DNA of 64,000 nucleotides, taken from the NCBI GenBank assembly GCA_963971425.1, contig OZ020525.1:10089560-10153559 (forward strand), given 5' to 3'. This stretch comes from Bryoerythrophyllum caledonicum (Eukaryota > Streptophyta > Bryopsida > Pottiales > Pottiaceae). The position numbers were made by a program, and so were the translations under genes. The notes below the pieces were generated by a model, which worked only from the letters and a program-made list of their open reading frames with translations, was not told where the DNA came from and did not search any database. Below, in pieces: positions 20,640 through 32,997 of this stretch. How positions within the stretch are numbered: the first letter of the stretch is position 1; each line of letters begins with the position of its first letter.

Positions 20640-21240
20640 CGCTTTTCATTAAATATGCTGTAAGTGAATTTTTTTAAAATTTCATTTTCTAGAGATGAGA
20701 TCATGTTTTGTTTATGCCACAGAAATCAATTTTTTTTTTTGTGAAAATATAAAATTATTTTGATTTTTGAAGAAAAAGTAAAGAGAATTTATATTAAATA
20801 CAAAATCTGATAAAAAAATTCTGAAAAAATTCACTGAAGCTGTAAAATTTTGTGCCAAAACTTCTGGTGTAAATGAAACTTTTGTGTTCAGCTAAAATTA
20901 GAAAACCGGTCAACCATGGTTTTAGACTCAAAGTCAAATCGCAATATTGTGTATGATTTTATGTGTTTTTCAAATTTTCAAATTGGAATGGAAACTAGAC
21001 TTCATAAACTTCATTTCGATAGTTGAACCAATTTTTTTATAAAAATATCAATTTCTTGACTCGAATTTAAGTTTAGAGCTAAAGTTAGAAGAAGTTTCAT
21101 CATCATCTAATACATACAGATGCAATGAACCCTCCACATAAAGAATTGGATGAAAACAAAATTTACATCGATTATCATCCTCAAATGTCATCCAACAAGC
21201 CATTTTTTTTTTGGCTTCTCAGGCGTTCTAGGGTTAATTC
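20640..21240 (-). repeat. Right arm of the 0.6-kb inverted repeat
   Basis: Reverse-complement counterpart of 16070-16665. Matching blocks include GTGTTCAGCTAAAATTAGAAAA (20884-20905), AATTGGAATGGAAACTA (20981-20997), AGTTTCATCATCATCTAA (21094-21111) and, near the outer end, GGCTTCTCAGGCG...TAGGGTTAA facing the TTAACCC...GGCTTCTCGG of the left arm. Confidence 0.55.
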
Positions 21241-21994
21241 TCTGAGAGCCACAAACTAAGTTTAGATTCAAAAAAAATAAAAATAAAAATTGACATGAGA
21301 AAGGAAGACCAAGATATTGGAAATCTTGCAACATTACATGTAGGTGCAGCATATTATCGGATTTTATTCAGATTTTGCAGTTCACAATCCACAAATTGAT
21401 GAGGAATTCTGGGAAATGTTGATGTTTATTATCGGGGTGCCGAGGTTCCAAATAGTACATGCCTACAAGAATTGGACAAGGGTTTAGAATGGAGAAAAAA
21501 TAAAGATAATATTGGAGATGAGCTCCGTGTGGCCTCAATGAACACATCATTTCATGATATTCTTCATGGTCTCATCAGGAATGAATTGGATCTTAACCTT
21601 TAAAGTAAGGCCTGGTAAAGATATCATGAATATTAACTGCCATTCCCACTCGTGCATTTCAGTGGTGCAGAAAAAGAGAGAGCATGAGCCTCTATTTTTT
21701 TCCAACTTTCCACCCTCGCTTTTCATCTTCAGGAAAAACTGTAATGATTTCCGCGACTTTCCACACGTGTCCGTTTCACACCGCCAAAGCCCCCCAGGTA
21801 TCACCACAGTATCACCGAGTTACTAGGTGTTATACCATCCGATCCGGTTATCACCCCAATACTACCCGGGTATCACAACTCTAACATCCCTGCACCACCT
21901 TGCTCACGACCACATGCAGCACCATATTCGATTCAGCACATTTGTGCATGAAACAGACTCGTCGTCGACACAGCTCCACACGAGCTCCGGCGCG
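21241..21994. promoter_or_regulatory. Upstream region of the DUF819 gene with GGTATCAC-type repeats
   Basis: No separate gene. 21797-21880 holds five to six variants of GGTATCACC / GTTATACC in one orientation, about 120-200 bp before the start codon. A CA-rich leader follows. The short frames here are unsupported. Promoter function is inferred from position. Confidence 0.35.
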
Positions 21995-24900
21995 ATGGCG
22001 CTCTATTTGGCGATGGCGCCGTCGCGGACCACTCCACTCCACGCATCGCCTGTCCTGCAACCACGAAGAATTTCAACCAGGCTGCAACCACTCGACAATG
22101 TATTTCTTCGTCCGCGAGTGCAGAGTGCGAGCTTCGGGAGATGGCGCGGAGCCGGGGGAACGAACATGGCGGTGATAGCGCCGGAGTCCGGGCGCATGCT
22201 CTTCTGCGCCTTGACGGCGTGCGCGGCCGTGGGCCAGGTAAGCGGGAGATTTGAGTTTCTTTGCGATTTTTGCGGTTTTTGCGATTTTTGCGATTTTTTG
22301 GTGAGCTAGGAGTTAGGGATTCGGATTTGTGGCAGGTTTTGGAGTCGCGGACGAAGCTCGGCGGTCTCGTCTCGGCGCCGCTGCTGGCCATGGGGAGTGG
22401 CGTGCTGCTCTCGGCGTGCGGCGTCATTCCTCCCGCGGCCGCTGCTTATGACTTGGTAATTCGAGCTCTTGAAGTAGGATTTGCTCATTAATCACATGAA
22501 CTGCGTATCACATTTTGTTAATGATTTGCGCATTAGATTCTCGTTAGAAAACAACAGCGTAACACTTTAGAAGAGGAGGATGATTCCAATATGAGCTTAG
22601 AACTTCACACGAAAAATGAGCGTATTTAATCAAAGGGAAGTAACAGGTGTGTGTTGTTTAAGGATTGCACATCAGAGAAGGAATTAGGACTCAAGATGAT
22701 TCTACAACGCAAGAGACCACGCTAGCACTAGCTCAAGAATGTTACGAGGTCGTCTAGTGGAGGCTTTTCAATTTCCTTAAAAAAAAGTTTAGTGCATGTT
22801 TGTTTGATAGTTAGTGTTTCATGCATTGTTGAGAAGTGGTTTTTGAGGTTTGGCAAGACACTGACCAGGTAGTGCACAGGTAGGTGCTGGAGCTGGGGAT
22901 GCCAATGGCAGTTGCAATGTGCTTACTTGAGACCGACGTTGCGCGAGTGTTTACAGACGCAGGTATCTTCGTTTGAAGCATTTTCGGTATTTGGCTCTCA
23001 ATGCTCTTAATCTTTTCTCTAACTTCATTTTTGTAAGTATGATAATAGACAATGTGATCATAGATAATGCAATAATGTGATAATATGATAATAGATATTG
23101 TGATAGTAGTGCAAGTTTCTGAACAATGTGTTGCTGAAATCCATGCCAGGAGCAACGCTGAAAGCGTTTTGGTTTGGTGCCCTTGGAACGGTTCTCGGAA
23201 CATTGGTTGCTTTCAAAGCTGTGGGCAGCTTGCTTGGCCCGGGAGGTTGGAAGGTAAAGTCTTTAGAGGCTGTAGGTGGACACAGTTTGTAGTTGAGTTT
23301 GTTTCTGAATGTGCTAAAGCGTGTCCTTCGAGCATAGAAATTGATGACACTTTTGGATGGAATTTGCAAGAGAGCATCCACTTCTTTTGTTTTTTTGGAC
23401 GATGAATTGGCGAACTGAGCTATTGTTGATTGTGCAGGTTGCATCATCACTGTGTGCTACTTACGTAGGTGGAAGTATCAACTACGCCGCCACTGCTCAG
23501 GTATAATCCTATCGGTGAGGGTTAATGTATGATTGGATTGTGCACGATGTTTTGTTTTCGTTGAGAGAATTGATAGTAATTGAAGGGAAACGTTTGTATG
23601 CAGGCACTGGGAATGTCGCCCAGTCTATTGGCGGCAGGCATGGCAGCTGATAATCTTGCTATGGCTGTGTATTTTGGCGTCATAATGTCTATTCCGGCAG
23701 ATGGAAAAGAATTTTCTACGGCGAATTCGACTGGTACCTAGCATTAGTCACTTTCTGAAACAGTGCCTAATCGTCTGAGGAGGTTGTTAGCTTGTTCAGT
23801 GCCTTGGAGAATATTATTTGGCACCTCCGTGCATCTCCTCTCTAGCATATGAAGAATGCTTGTATCCTTACTGAAGTTTTGTCTGTTGGTACTGTACAGC
23901 GGAGGTTCAAGCGGAACCAGCAGGAAATCCAACGGTGGAATCTTTGGCTCTTACAACAGCTGCTGCAACTGCTGCATGTGTGATTGGGAACTGGATCGCT
24001 TCAGCACTGCCGCCTCAGTTTGCTGGTCAGTTTACGTGACTCGTTTATAACAAATAGACATTGGTTCACTTTCAGTACCGGCACCATTTTCATGTGTACA
24101 AGGAACTAAGCTATGAAGTGAACAGTGAGTGAGAACAATGACTTGACCACGGGTTAGCCCGTGAAATAGTTACAACGTTCTTGATCGCAAGGGACCTTGG
24201 TATACTATGTATGATTATTGTTCTAACTACTTGAACTTCCAGGTTCTGGTTTGGCTATGATGGCTGTTGTTGCCTCAATATTCTCCGCTCTTGGCGCGTT
24301 GATTTCTAGCAAATGGGGGCAAACGATTAACGGGACAAGCACCTCCTACTTTGAAGGGGCAGAATCGTTTGGCGGTGTGCTGATGCTTCTTTTCTTTGCA
24401 GTGGTACTCTTTGTGACCCAATTGTTTCAGAATACGTTGTGTTTTATGATAAGCTACTTTGCAGAAATGATTGAACCCCCGAATGTCTCTATCCCATTTT
24501 TTTGTAGGTGGGTGCATCAACTCAGGTGAAAGAGGCGTTGGCAGGGGGCTGGCCTCTTTTTGTTTTCATCCTCATCCTTTTATCGGTATGTAAATTATAG
24601 AATTTTCTTTGATCAGAAAAGCATAAGGCTTTTTCTTGGAGATTTTTTATGTTTTTGTGTTTGTTTACTGCAAGGAAAGGTGCACCTGTTTGTTGAATTT
24701 TTCTGAAAGTGGAGGGGTGACCCCTTTTGTCACTCCCTACTCTAGATTCCTATGATAATAATCGAGACCACATGGAAAAGGTGACTTGACTTAGGATAGG
24801 TGAGGAGGAACTGTTGGTCAAGTCTTAATAGTACTATGGGAAGCTTTAGCTTGCATTGGGTAGGGCCCAAGAAAAAGACAGCATGTTAACTGTTCATGTT

Positions 24901-25911
24901 GTCTTCTTTTTCTATTTCTTTTTCTTCCCGCTTTTTGTATCTCACCCGGAGTTTACAATATCTTTCTTCTTCAAGACTTTCAGAAAAACTCTAATATGTG
25001 CTTCCATCTTTGTTCTCAGGTCCATCTGGCAGTAATCTTGGCTCTTGGCAGATGGTGCCGGATTCCCACGAACACGGTAACTTCACGAGCTTGTTTTACA
25101 TCATACATATATATTGCGTATTCTAAATTCTGCTTGCTCTTAATCCCAAACTGTCCAAGTTAAAAATATCTTTGACCCTTCAAACCCTTCAAATAAAGTA
25201 GAAATATCCTATAACTACCTCATAGCTTGAGCTTTCTTTTTGTTACATTGAAATATGAATTCATCGAAATATTTTCCTTGAAATTTCTAGTGATTCATTT
25301 GAGTATGGCATGGACTTGTTTGTTCTCTTGGGCATTTAGAGATTAACACCATAACCTCAAGAATAAATGAATTATAGACTGAGAAGAAGAGAATAAGATG
25401 ATTATAGACTGCGAAGAAGAGTAGCATTAACTTTTGTGAGGAGCGTGAATGTTGGGGTAGCACTACTACCTAGGCCACCAAGTCTAGATAGCTTATACTA
25501 TCGCTTAGTGCTTCCTCTTGGAGATAGACTCCATATGGCAAGGGTAATCAATGTGTTGAGGGTTGGTGAGGTTTTTATAAGAAGTATTTGTATTTTATGC
25601 AGTTGTTGATTGCATCAAATGCAAATGTTGGAGGACCTGCCACAGCTGCAGCTATGGCTAGTGCAAGGCGTTGGCAAAGTCTCGTAAGTCAATATGGAAA
25701 CAATGAAGTTTTTGCTGCAGAAAAGGAATGTTTGAGCTTTTATCTATCTATTTCAAGACTTCTGACTTGGTTTATTGCATCGGTGAAGGTGAGGCCTGCT
25801 GTATTGGTAGGCACACTCGGGTACACAATCGGCACAGCAGTTGGATGCTTGGTGGGCACCCAATTCTTGCAACCTATGCTTCAGGCTTCATTGCTTGTTT
25901 CCAGAACTTGA
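21995..25911 (+). CDS. DUF819 (YjcL-type) multi-pass membrane protein, plastid-targeted, 12 exons
   Basis: Exons 21995-22237, 22336-22455, 22884-22962, 23150-23253, 23438-23500, 23604-23733, 23900-24025, 24243-24403, 24508-24585, 25020-25076, 25603-25683 and 25789-25911. All are GT-AG and frame-consistent: 1365 nt, 454 aa. The first 55 residues are rich in Ser, Arg, Pro and Leu and lack acids, as in a chloroplast transit peptide. DUF819 landmarks follow in order: TKLGGLVSAPLLAM, the GG(S/A)(I/V)NY motif in YVGGSINYAATAQ, AAGMAADNLAMAVYFG, and near the C-terminus SNANVGGPATAAAMA, then a final hydrophobic helix. About ten membrane segments are expected. Plant members are predicted plastid envelope or thylakoid proteins related to bacterial YjcL; transport is assumed but no substrate is established to my knowledge. 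Length and motif order are typical, so the gene looks intact. Intron 1 carries a GCGATTTTT tandem repeat (22261-22300). Confidence 0.92.
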
Positions 25912-26234
25912 AGAGCTGCTATTACTCCAAGGCAGGTTAGTATTTTGACTCCCATTCGTACCGCCATTGCGCGCATTGCATAGTTTATTGAATCTGTATT
26001 CATGTTAGTTAGCAATTCCTGACTTCATGAGGGACTTACTCAGGTTGTCCGTGACGTTTTGTGTAGAGCAATGCCACGAAATGCAGAGCGCTTATTATAG
26101 TTAGTTTTGTAATATGACATTTTTGTTATCGATTCACCGAATAGGGGAATTGTATTACAGTTGTATTCTATGGACATTGAGATTTCTCATACCAATACAT
26201 TGTATTGTTTTCTTTGTTATTGTTAAAATAATTC

Positions 26235-26650
26235 TTTAGCATAAAAATTGTATTTTACAAGTCAAACATTTTCACACATTGTCAGGCAAGGTACCAGAAA
26301 AAACTTCTTCCTTCCTACATAAAAACTAGATTTTGATCTTTTAAACCTTTTATTTTATTATTTCAAAATGTGATATGAACCTTCATATAGAATATGATGG
26401 AATCAAATTTAAAGTTTGGTAAACACAAAAGTTTGACACCAAGTGAAGTTAGTTGGTCCTTCCAATGCAAGGAAGGAAATGAATCAAACACTGTAATCTT
26501 TCAATCTATGAAGTCAAAAAAATAAAATTATGTGAGCAATATTTTTCATTAGCCTAGGTCAAGATACTGTGGTTTAAAATTGAAACAAAAGTTTTTTCCT
26601 CCTTTTCCACCCCTTTTTCTTGAATGGATTGTTTTGCAGTGTTTTTTGAG
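26235..26650 (+). mobile_element. Degraded internal fragment of the TTAA MITE family
   Basis: Shows the family's internal blocks in order (TCAAACATTTTCACACATTG, then TGTCAGGCAAGGTACC, and GACACCAAGTGAAGT) but no TTAA ends or CCCC TIRs. An old, truncated copy downstream of the DUF819 gene. Confidence 0.55.
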
Positions 26651-26759
26651 TGAAATATTCAAGGAACTTTTGGGGTTCAAAATGTATTCAACATCTTCTC
26701 TGCAATTTGGTTTGACATGCTAGTGTACAATCTATTAACCCTTAACTGCCAATCAGGAA

Positions 26760-26925
26760 TTGTATATATAGGCATGTATTTTATTTTGTAGAATACAAAA
26801 AGATATATAAATTGTGAGAGACTTACACATTTGAATTGACGATTCTCTAACTAACATCTTTGATTTGGAGGTCATTTCAATAAATGAACCTTATCATGTT
26901 CAAACAGAACACCATACATGTAGAA
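26760..26925 (-). repeat. Dispersed repeat family D, copy 1
   Basis: Reverse complement of segments at 27455-27620 and 29200-29360. The shared core is ATTTGAACATGATAAGGTTC followed by GAAATG(A/G)CCTCCAA and a TTGAAGAA...CAATCCAAAGGTGTAA block. No coding capacity and no defined ends. Confidence 0.5.
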
Positions 26926-27141
26926 TATTGTGGCCACTAGTAACATCTTGGGACGTTTTAGGATTTGACGTTGAAGGATTTATTTTTCAATTTTATCACT
27001 AGACACCACCCACTCCTAGTCCTTAACAATCCAAGCTTTGTAGTTTGAACACATTTAATCTCTCTAGCATGTTCTTCTAACTGAGGGCAAACTTTGGAAT
27101 CTTTGCAAAAGCATGAATTCCTTCTTGTTTTGATACAATCC

Positions 27142-27890
27142 TCAATGTATTGTCAGAAAAGAAAGAAGAGCTCCACTCCATGAGGAGGCCGGAGTGAATA
27201 AAGTGTTTGTTTGTTCCACCACTAAATCCATGTCCAATGTATTGTCACACATGATCTCAATCATGCCTCTCTCTAATATACTAGACTTATTGCCTATGTT
27301 GTAGTTTCTAAGCCCCTCACAAAATATAATATCTAAGCGGAACCACATCCCTCCTCTCCTACGCTGTGAGGATCTTAGGACAACCTCCAGTGGACAATAC
27401 TAGGTTAACTCGTAAACGTCAGAAGGTGCCGTTGGTGGCGACAATGTATAATTTCATATTTGAACATGATAAGGTTCACATTGATTGAAATGGCCTCCAA
27501 TTGAAAGATGTTAGTTGAAGAAATCTCAATCCAAAGGTGTAAGTCTTGCTAAAATTTAACACATTTTTGTATTATATCCAGAGTAAAATATGTGCATGAT
27601 ATACGGTTCCCAACTGACTATAAGGGTTCCAAAGAAAGTCACTTTCTCACTCTATCAACAATAGTCTAGTGAGAATCCACAATCTTTATGATTACCTACT
27701 CTTCTTTATCAAGGCTACAATGTTGAGTACTTTCTTTCAAGAAAATCGACTTCCCTTACAACCTCTACAAAACGTTCCTTATCTGGTGGGCATGGTCTTA
27801 GTGGTGGAACGGACAGACACTTTATTCACGCCCGCCCCTTCGAGAACCGGCATTCTTCTTCTTCTACAAAACCACAAGAAGAACTAAATA
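27142..27890. repeat. Inverted-repeat segment containing dispersed repeat family D, copy 2
   Basis: Near 27160-27240 (minus) and 27800-27880 (plus) the same sequence appears in opposite orientation: GGTGGAAC(A/G)(A/G)AC(A/T)...ACACTTTATTCAC. The short frames over both therefore translate alike (VVE(Q/R)T(N/D)TLFTPA). Family D copy 2 lies between them at 27455-27620. Probably a degraded non-autonomous TIR element; a related end occurs near 43310-43380. Not coding. Confidence 0.45.
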
Positions 27891-28886
27891 CAATCTTACA
27901 GAAACATTGAAAATAAAGTTTGAGTTGCTAATGGCTATAATAAAGCATGCCTCAAAAATTGAGTCTGTGGGGTATATTTGGTTTCCTCTTCTTCAGGAAA
28001 CTCTATAATAAATCTTGATGTCATCACACCGTCAACTTCAAGTCAACTCATTCTTCTCACATCATCACAGCATCACATGTATTCTGTTTGAGTGGAGAAT
28101 GTGTTGCACATGTGTGTCCATACTTCACATCCATTACATAATTAAGCATGGTTGACATGTTATGATAGTATAAACCGTGTAGGACATGTCCTATTAATGT
28201 GGATCTCTTTGCAATTTGATCTTTGCAATTTGCTCTTAGAGCCTCTTGACGTTGCAAATCCAAAGGCGAGAAACTGCAAGTTGAAGCATTCTCGAACGTT
28301 GTGATTGGTCAAAATTGAGAAGTCCCTCAAATTTGGTTTTATGCTGAAAAAATAAGCTTGAAAGGAGGAGGGTTGAAAAAATGATGTGGCGAGCCCTTTT
28401 TTCCTACATGGAAGAAAAAGTGCCTCGATTTTGTCCGGTGGAATTTCGGTCTAACCCACCACTTTGAGTTGGGTGTGACGGAAAATGGGAGAAGTCGTTT
28501 TGAAATAGCTATAAAGAATAAGATATATACATTTTTTAAGTCTTTTTCAAACAACAAGGATGAAGATACACGCTGCCATATTTAATTTATGTTGAAATCC
28601 ACTTGATGACCACTTCTCACTTTATACTACTTCCAAAGGCGATGGCTACCAAAGGCCATCATTTGGATTTGAAGCGAGGAACCTCACTAGGCTTTTGGAG
28701 TTTTGGCCTCTCACCTTGATTTGGAGCATAAAGAGGCCCTTGATCAAACCAAATTAAATTAATAATTCATGTGGAGAAGGATTGTTGTAACCAAGTAAAG
28801 GCATAGAATTTGTTGGCATTCTAGAAGGTTGAATAATAGTTCATTTTATCAATACTTACTCCCTGTGGCTTGATGCTCAATGTTAC
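27891..28886. other. AT-rich intergenic, no feature recognised
   Basis: No family-level coding similarity and no bounded repeat. Short frames on both strands are compatible with chance. Confidence 0.3.
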
Positions 28887-28990
28887 TTAACCCCTATGAG
28901 TCCAAGTGTATGTAGGGCTTACGTTTTGGATTTTGGGCAAGTTCCTAAAATTCGATTTTTTATTTATTTTAAACTTTTATACTAGATTTT
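28887..28990 (+). mobile_element. Truncated left end of a subfamily A TTAA MITE
   Basis: TTAA (28887-28890) followed by CCCCTATGAGTCCAAGTG and then TTTGGATTTTGGGCAAGTTC, matching the first 90-100 bp of subfamily A. The rest of the element is missing. Confidence 0.55.
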
Positions 28991-29199
28991 TATTTGGTTG
29001 TCATCCACTACCACTTCTCCCTTTCCTCTACCTCCATACCTTGATCATTTAATTAAATGTCTTTCATTCCCATCCCTTACTCTCATTCCCTCCATTACAT
29101 TTTATTTTTTTGTTGTCTTTCACTATCACTTCCACCTTCCTTCTACCCTTGACATCAGGCGGTGCGGTTGGTGGCCTAGTATTCTACATGTATGGTGTC

Positions 29200-29360
29200 G
29201 TATTTGAACATGATAAGGTTCAGATATTGAAATGACCTCCAAATTAATGATGTTGCGGTAGTTGAAGAATCTTCAATCCAAAGGTGTAAATCTTGCTACA
29301 CTTTAATGAGTTTTTTTGGTATAAATTACAGAGTTCAATATGTGCCTATACATACATTTT
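29200..29360 (+). repeat. Dispersed repeat family D, copy 3
   Basis: Direct-orientation match to 27455-27620, from ATTTGAACATGATAAGGTTC through CAATCCAAAGGTGTAAATCT to the ATATGTGC region. Confidence 0.5.
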
Positions 29361-30066
29361 CTGGCTCACATTTGAAGATTTACCCAACTTTAGCTATCCT
29401 AACAATATACATGAAACGATATACTCATGTCAATTTGCAAAGCATTGGTATAAGGGCTCTAGATATGAAACCATCAAAACAAACCCTAGGCCTCCAATAA
29501 GGTTATTGTAGGTGAACAGCAAGTTTGGCACCTTTGCGCCGAATAACTAATCAAAGTCCAAAAAGTTGGTTTGGCTTTCGAAAAGAAAATCAAGCTATTT
29601 TCCGCAAGAAATCACATACTGGTATATTTAGCCTGTTTTGACAACCTAGGTTTCGAATTCAAAACCTTTAGCCTCCAACCAAGAAGTCCTCATGCACACA
29701 CTTCTAAAGGTCAAGGCTTTTCCAAGCGACATTTTCCATTGATGTCTTCCAAGTTCAAGGATAGGGTATATTAATATTTTCTCCAATTTCGACATTCTTA
29801 CCTGATAATTTGCACATAATTTGGCATGCCTTTTTTTAATTAATAAAAGTCGGAGGTGAACTTCACCTATGAATACGCCCATGTAAAGAAAGGGATAAAT
29901 TTAAGAAGTTCATCTTGAACCTTGAAGAGGAGTAAGCATTAAACACACTACTAATTGTATTTTCAAGGAATATGTTAAACCTCCCCTATACAAGCAGATT
30001 TCAATACTGGGAAAAAGAACACTTTTAAATGATGCTGGCACCTTTGAAACATAACCAAAAGTCACA
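29361..30066. other. AT-rich intergenic, no feature recognised
   Basis: Short frames at 29293-29511 and 29571-29774 have no family similarity. No bounded repeat was found up to the TTAA element at 30067. Confidence 0.3.
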
Positions 30067-31254
30067 TTAACCCCTAAAGGACCAAGTGTCAAAATGGGCA
30101 TTTTGAAAGTTCGGTCAGGTTCCCTACAATGTCAATTTTCAACATTCTTCTTTAAATTTTATACTATAAAAAGGCATTACCAAGACCGTAGTGGAATTTA
30201 TTTATTTTCCTAAATTGGACGTTTGATGAAAAAGTTATGGGGTTTTGAATTTCACATGGGGAGAGCGGGCACCTCGGGCACCTCCAATAACTTTTGCTAG
30301 GACACTCTACTGAATGTGAGATTTTCAGTACTCGCAAGTAATATTATTTCCCTCCATATTGTCAAAAAAAAGATCTTGTCTTTAGTGAAAAATAGCATAC
30401 GAACCCAAGTCAAACATTTTCACACACTGTCACTCATTGTCGGGCAAGGTACCAAAAAAAGTACTTGTTTTCCACATAAATCCTAGATATCTTTATATTT
30501 TTCACTTCTTATTTTTTCCACAACAATATGTGGAGTAAACCTTCATGTTGACCATTCGGATTATCAATCTAAAACATATTAAGTTCACATTAAATTAAAG
30601 TGTGAATTAACAAATTTTGAACCTCCACTCCTTGCACAATTGTTTTGAATATGCTACACCCCTCCTCTACCTCTAAAAATTGGTGTATAAGGAACTAACA
30701 TCATGCTTAGCAAGATGGTAATGGATTTAGACCTATTGTAGTGCAAAAATTTGACACCAAGTGAAGCCAAAGTCTGCTGATCCACTGAACACAGGGAAGA
30801 ATATAAACCATTTGCTTGACTTCAAGCACTATAATCTTTCAATCCGTGTGGTCAAAGTTTATGAAATTTTGTAAATATATCACTTAATAAGCCTTAATTG
30901 AGATCCTACGGTCAGTACTAGAAATCAAAGTTTTTGTTTCCTTCTTTGTTCAATGCACTAGAATCCAACAGTTTTGAAGTGATTTTGGTGTAAAAGTGTC
31001 ATGGTAAAATTGTCACGGTACCTGATTTCCACTCAGGGGCAACATAGTTTTTGATTATGCTGAATTTTGACTCATATTAATTTGTCGATTGCGAGACGGG
31101 TTGTTGCACAATAGTGTGTGATTCTATGGTTGGGTTTGTATTTGCAAGTGTGCGTTCTGTTTTGATGGAGGACGTTGTTTAAGTACCTTCAGTGTCACAT
31201 GCAATTAGTACTTCTCTTGTCCCCCAAACGGACACTTGGTCCTTTAGAGATTAA
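30067..31254 (+). mobile_element. piggyBac-like MITE, subfamily B, copy 2
   Basis: Left TTAA at 30067-30070 with TIR CCCCTAAAGGACCAAG. The right end reads GGTCCTTTAGAGA before TTAA at 31251-31254, so the outer four bases have decayed. The body is 1180 bp, longer than other copies; the 31030-31230 segment appears to be extra sequence near the right end. Subfamily B interior, opposite orientation to 2691-3643. No transposase frame. Confidence 0.7.
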
Positions 31255-31880
31255 ATGAACACGCCAAGTGTCTTCTATTAATTTAGAGTGGAGTATTTAA
31301 TTCAGGTACAAAAGTGACATTGCATTAGGAGTATAAGAATATTTAGGGGTTGATAAGAGGGGATCATCTTGTACATTTTAGAATTATTTGTATAGATTAA
31401 GTTTGCGTAGAGGAGGTGATCCCCTTTTCTTATTCTAATATCACCCAATATTTTTTCTTGAAGTGATTGTTCTTGTAAGCTCTAATGGAGCTTTTATTTT
31501 GAAATTGTGAATGCTCCATGTAACACAATGTATCTTCTAAATTGGAACACATGAATAAGGTAATCAATGGAGAGTTTCAAACGGTTTGAATGTTCAACTT
31601 GTTGCACTTCCCGCCATCCACTTAATGCTAGGTTTTACAGCAATGAATTTGACCACTATGGAAAGTGAATGGAAGTTTTGTTGATGCCAAGGTCCATTCC
31701 CGAAAAATTCAGCAAGTTCCCATCAAACAAGAATCAAGAGTCGAGGAAGTTGGAAAATCGGTGGGGCTAGCTGCAGACCGGCCTCCAAATGGTTCTCCAA
31801 AGAGCTCCACCAGTGTTGAGAACCAATGGAGATGCTTTCAGTGGCCAAGCAAAGAATTGGCCGTGTCACTGCTATTCTTG
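31255..31880. other. AT-rich intergenic between two MITEs
   Basis: No recognised gene. A frame at 31665-31901 has no family match. Confidence 0.3.
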
Positions 31881-31883
31881 TGT

Positions 31884-32893
31884 AACCCCAACATACCATA
31901 ATAGTTTCACACAAAAAAACACTTCAAAATTGTTGGATTCAATAAAGAAGGAAACAAAACTTTGATTTCTAGTTTTGACCATAGGATCTCAATTAAGACT
32001 TATTAAGTTTTCTAAACTTTGACTCCACAATTGAAAGATTGTAGTATTTGAAGTCTTGCAAATGGGTCATTTTTGTCCCTACGTTCAGTTGATCAGCAGA
32101 CTTTGACTTCACTAGGTGTCAACTTTTTGCACTACACAACGTCTAAATCTATTACCATTGTGTTAAACATGATGTTAGTTCCATATTTGTCAATTTTAGA
32201 TGTAGAGGAGGGATGTAGCATATTCAAAACAACTGTGCAAAAAGTAGAGGTTCAAAATTTGTCAGTTCACGTTTTAATTTTTTGTCAACATAGCATGTCT
32301 TAGATTGACAATCCGAATGGTCAACAAGAAGGTTTACACTACATATTGTTGTGGAAAAAATAAAAAGTAAAAAATATGAAAAGAAAAAGAAAAGAAGAAG
32401 TGTTTATGGTACCTTGCCCGACAAAATGTGTGACACTATGTGAAAATGTTTGACTTGGGTTAATATGCTATGTTTCACTAAAAACAAGAACTTTTACTTG
32501 ACAATATGAAGGGAAATAATATCACTTGCTAGTATAGAAAATCTCACATTCAATAGAGTGTCCTAGCAAAAGTTTCTGGAGGTGTCCAACATGCCTCCTC
32601 TCCCCATTTGAAATTCAAAACCCTAAAACTTTTTCATTAAATGTCGGATTCACAAATAAATTGTTCTCCTACTGAGGTCTCTGTAATGCCCTTCTACCAC
32701 AAAAATTTACAAAAAATGTGTTCTCCCACTGAGGTCTTTTAATGCCCTTCTATCACAAAAATTACAAAAAACGTGTTCTCCCACTGAGGTCTTCGTAATA
32801 TGTTTCTACCATAAAATTTTCAAAGAGGAATGTTGGAAATTGACACGATAGGAACTTTCAAAAAGCCCATTTTTGATACTTGGCCCTTTAGGG
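31884..32893 (-). mobile_element. piggyBac-like MITE, subfamily B, copy 3 (degraded)
   Basis: Same orientation and interior as the element at 2691-3643. Ends are eroded: the left reads GTAACCCCAACATACC and the right GGCCCTTTAGGGATC, and neither TTAA is intact. It ends 33 bp from the tRNA gene. Confidence 0.65.
32650..32820. repeat. Three tandem copies of a ~57-bp unit inside the MITE
   Basis: GTTCTC(C/T)(C/T)ACTGAGGTCT followed by TAATGCCCTTCTA(C/T)CACAAAAATT occurs three times in a row, whereas the related element at 2691-3643 has this segment once. A local tandem expansion after insertion. Confidence 0.7.
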
Positions 32894-32916
32894 ATCTTGA
32901 GGAAATAAAAGACAAC

Positions 32917-32921
32917 AAAAA
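32917..32921 (-). terminator. RNA polymerase III terminator of tRNA-Pro
   Basis: A run of five T on the minus strand begins 4 nt after the tRNA 3' end, the usual pol III stop signal. Confidence 0.8.
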
Positions 32922-32925
32922 TGAT

Positions 32926-32997
32926 GGGGTATCGGGAGAATCGAACTCCCGACCTCTTGCACCCTAAGCAAGAATCATACCACTAGACCAGATACCC
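32926..32997 (-). tRNA. trnP-AGG: tRNA-Pro (anticodon AGG)
   Basis: A 72-nt intron-less cloverleaf. The acceptor stem GGGTATC/GATACCC is fully paired. The D-arm region carries the pol III A-box sequence TGGTCTAGTGG. The anticodon stem CTTGC/GCAAG encloses the loop TTAGGGT (anticodon AGG), and the T arm holds GTTCGATTC as B box. CCA is not encoded, as expected for a nuclear gene. It closely resembles plant cytosolic tRNA-Pro. It reads CCU and, through inosine at the wobble position, CCC and CCA. It lies between a MITE end and the 3' end of histidine kinase A, on the same strand as the kinase. Confidence 0.97.
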
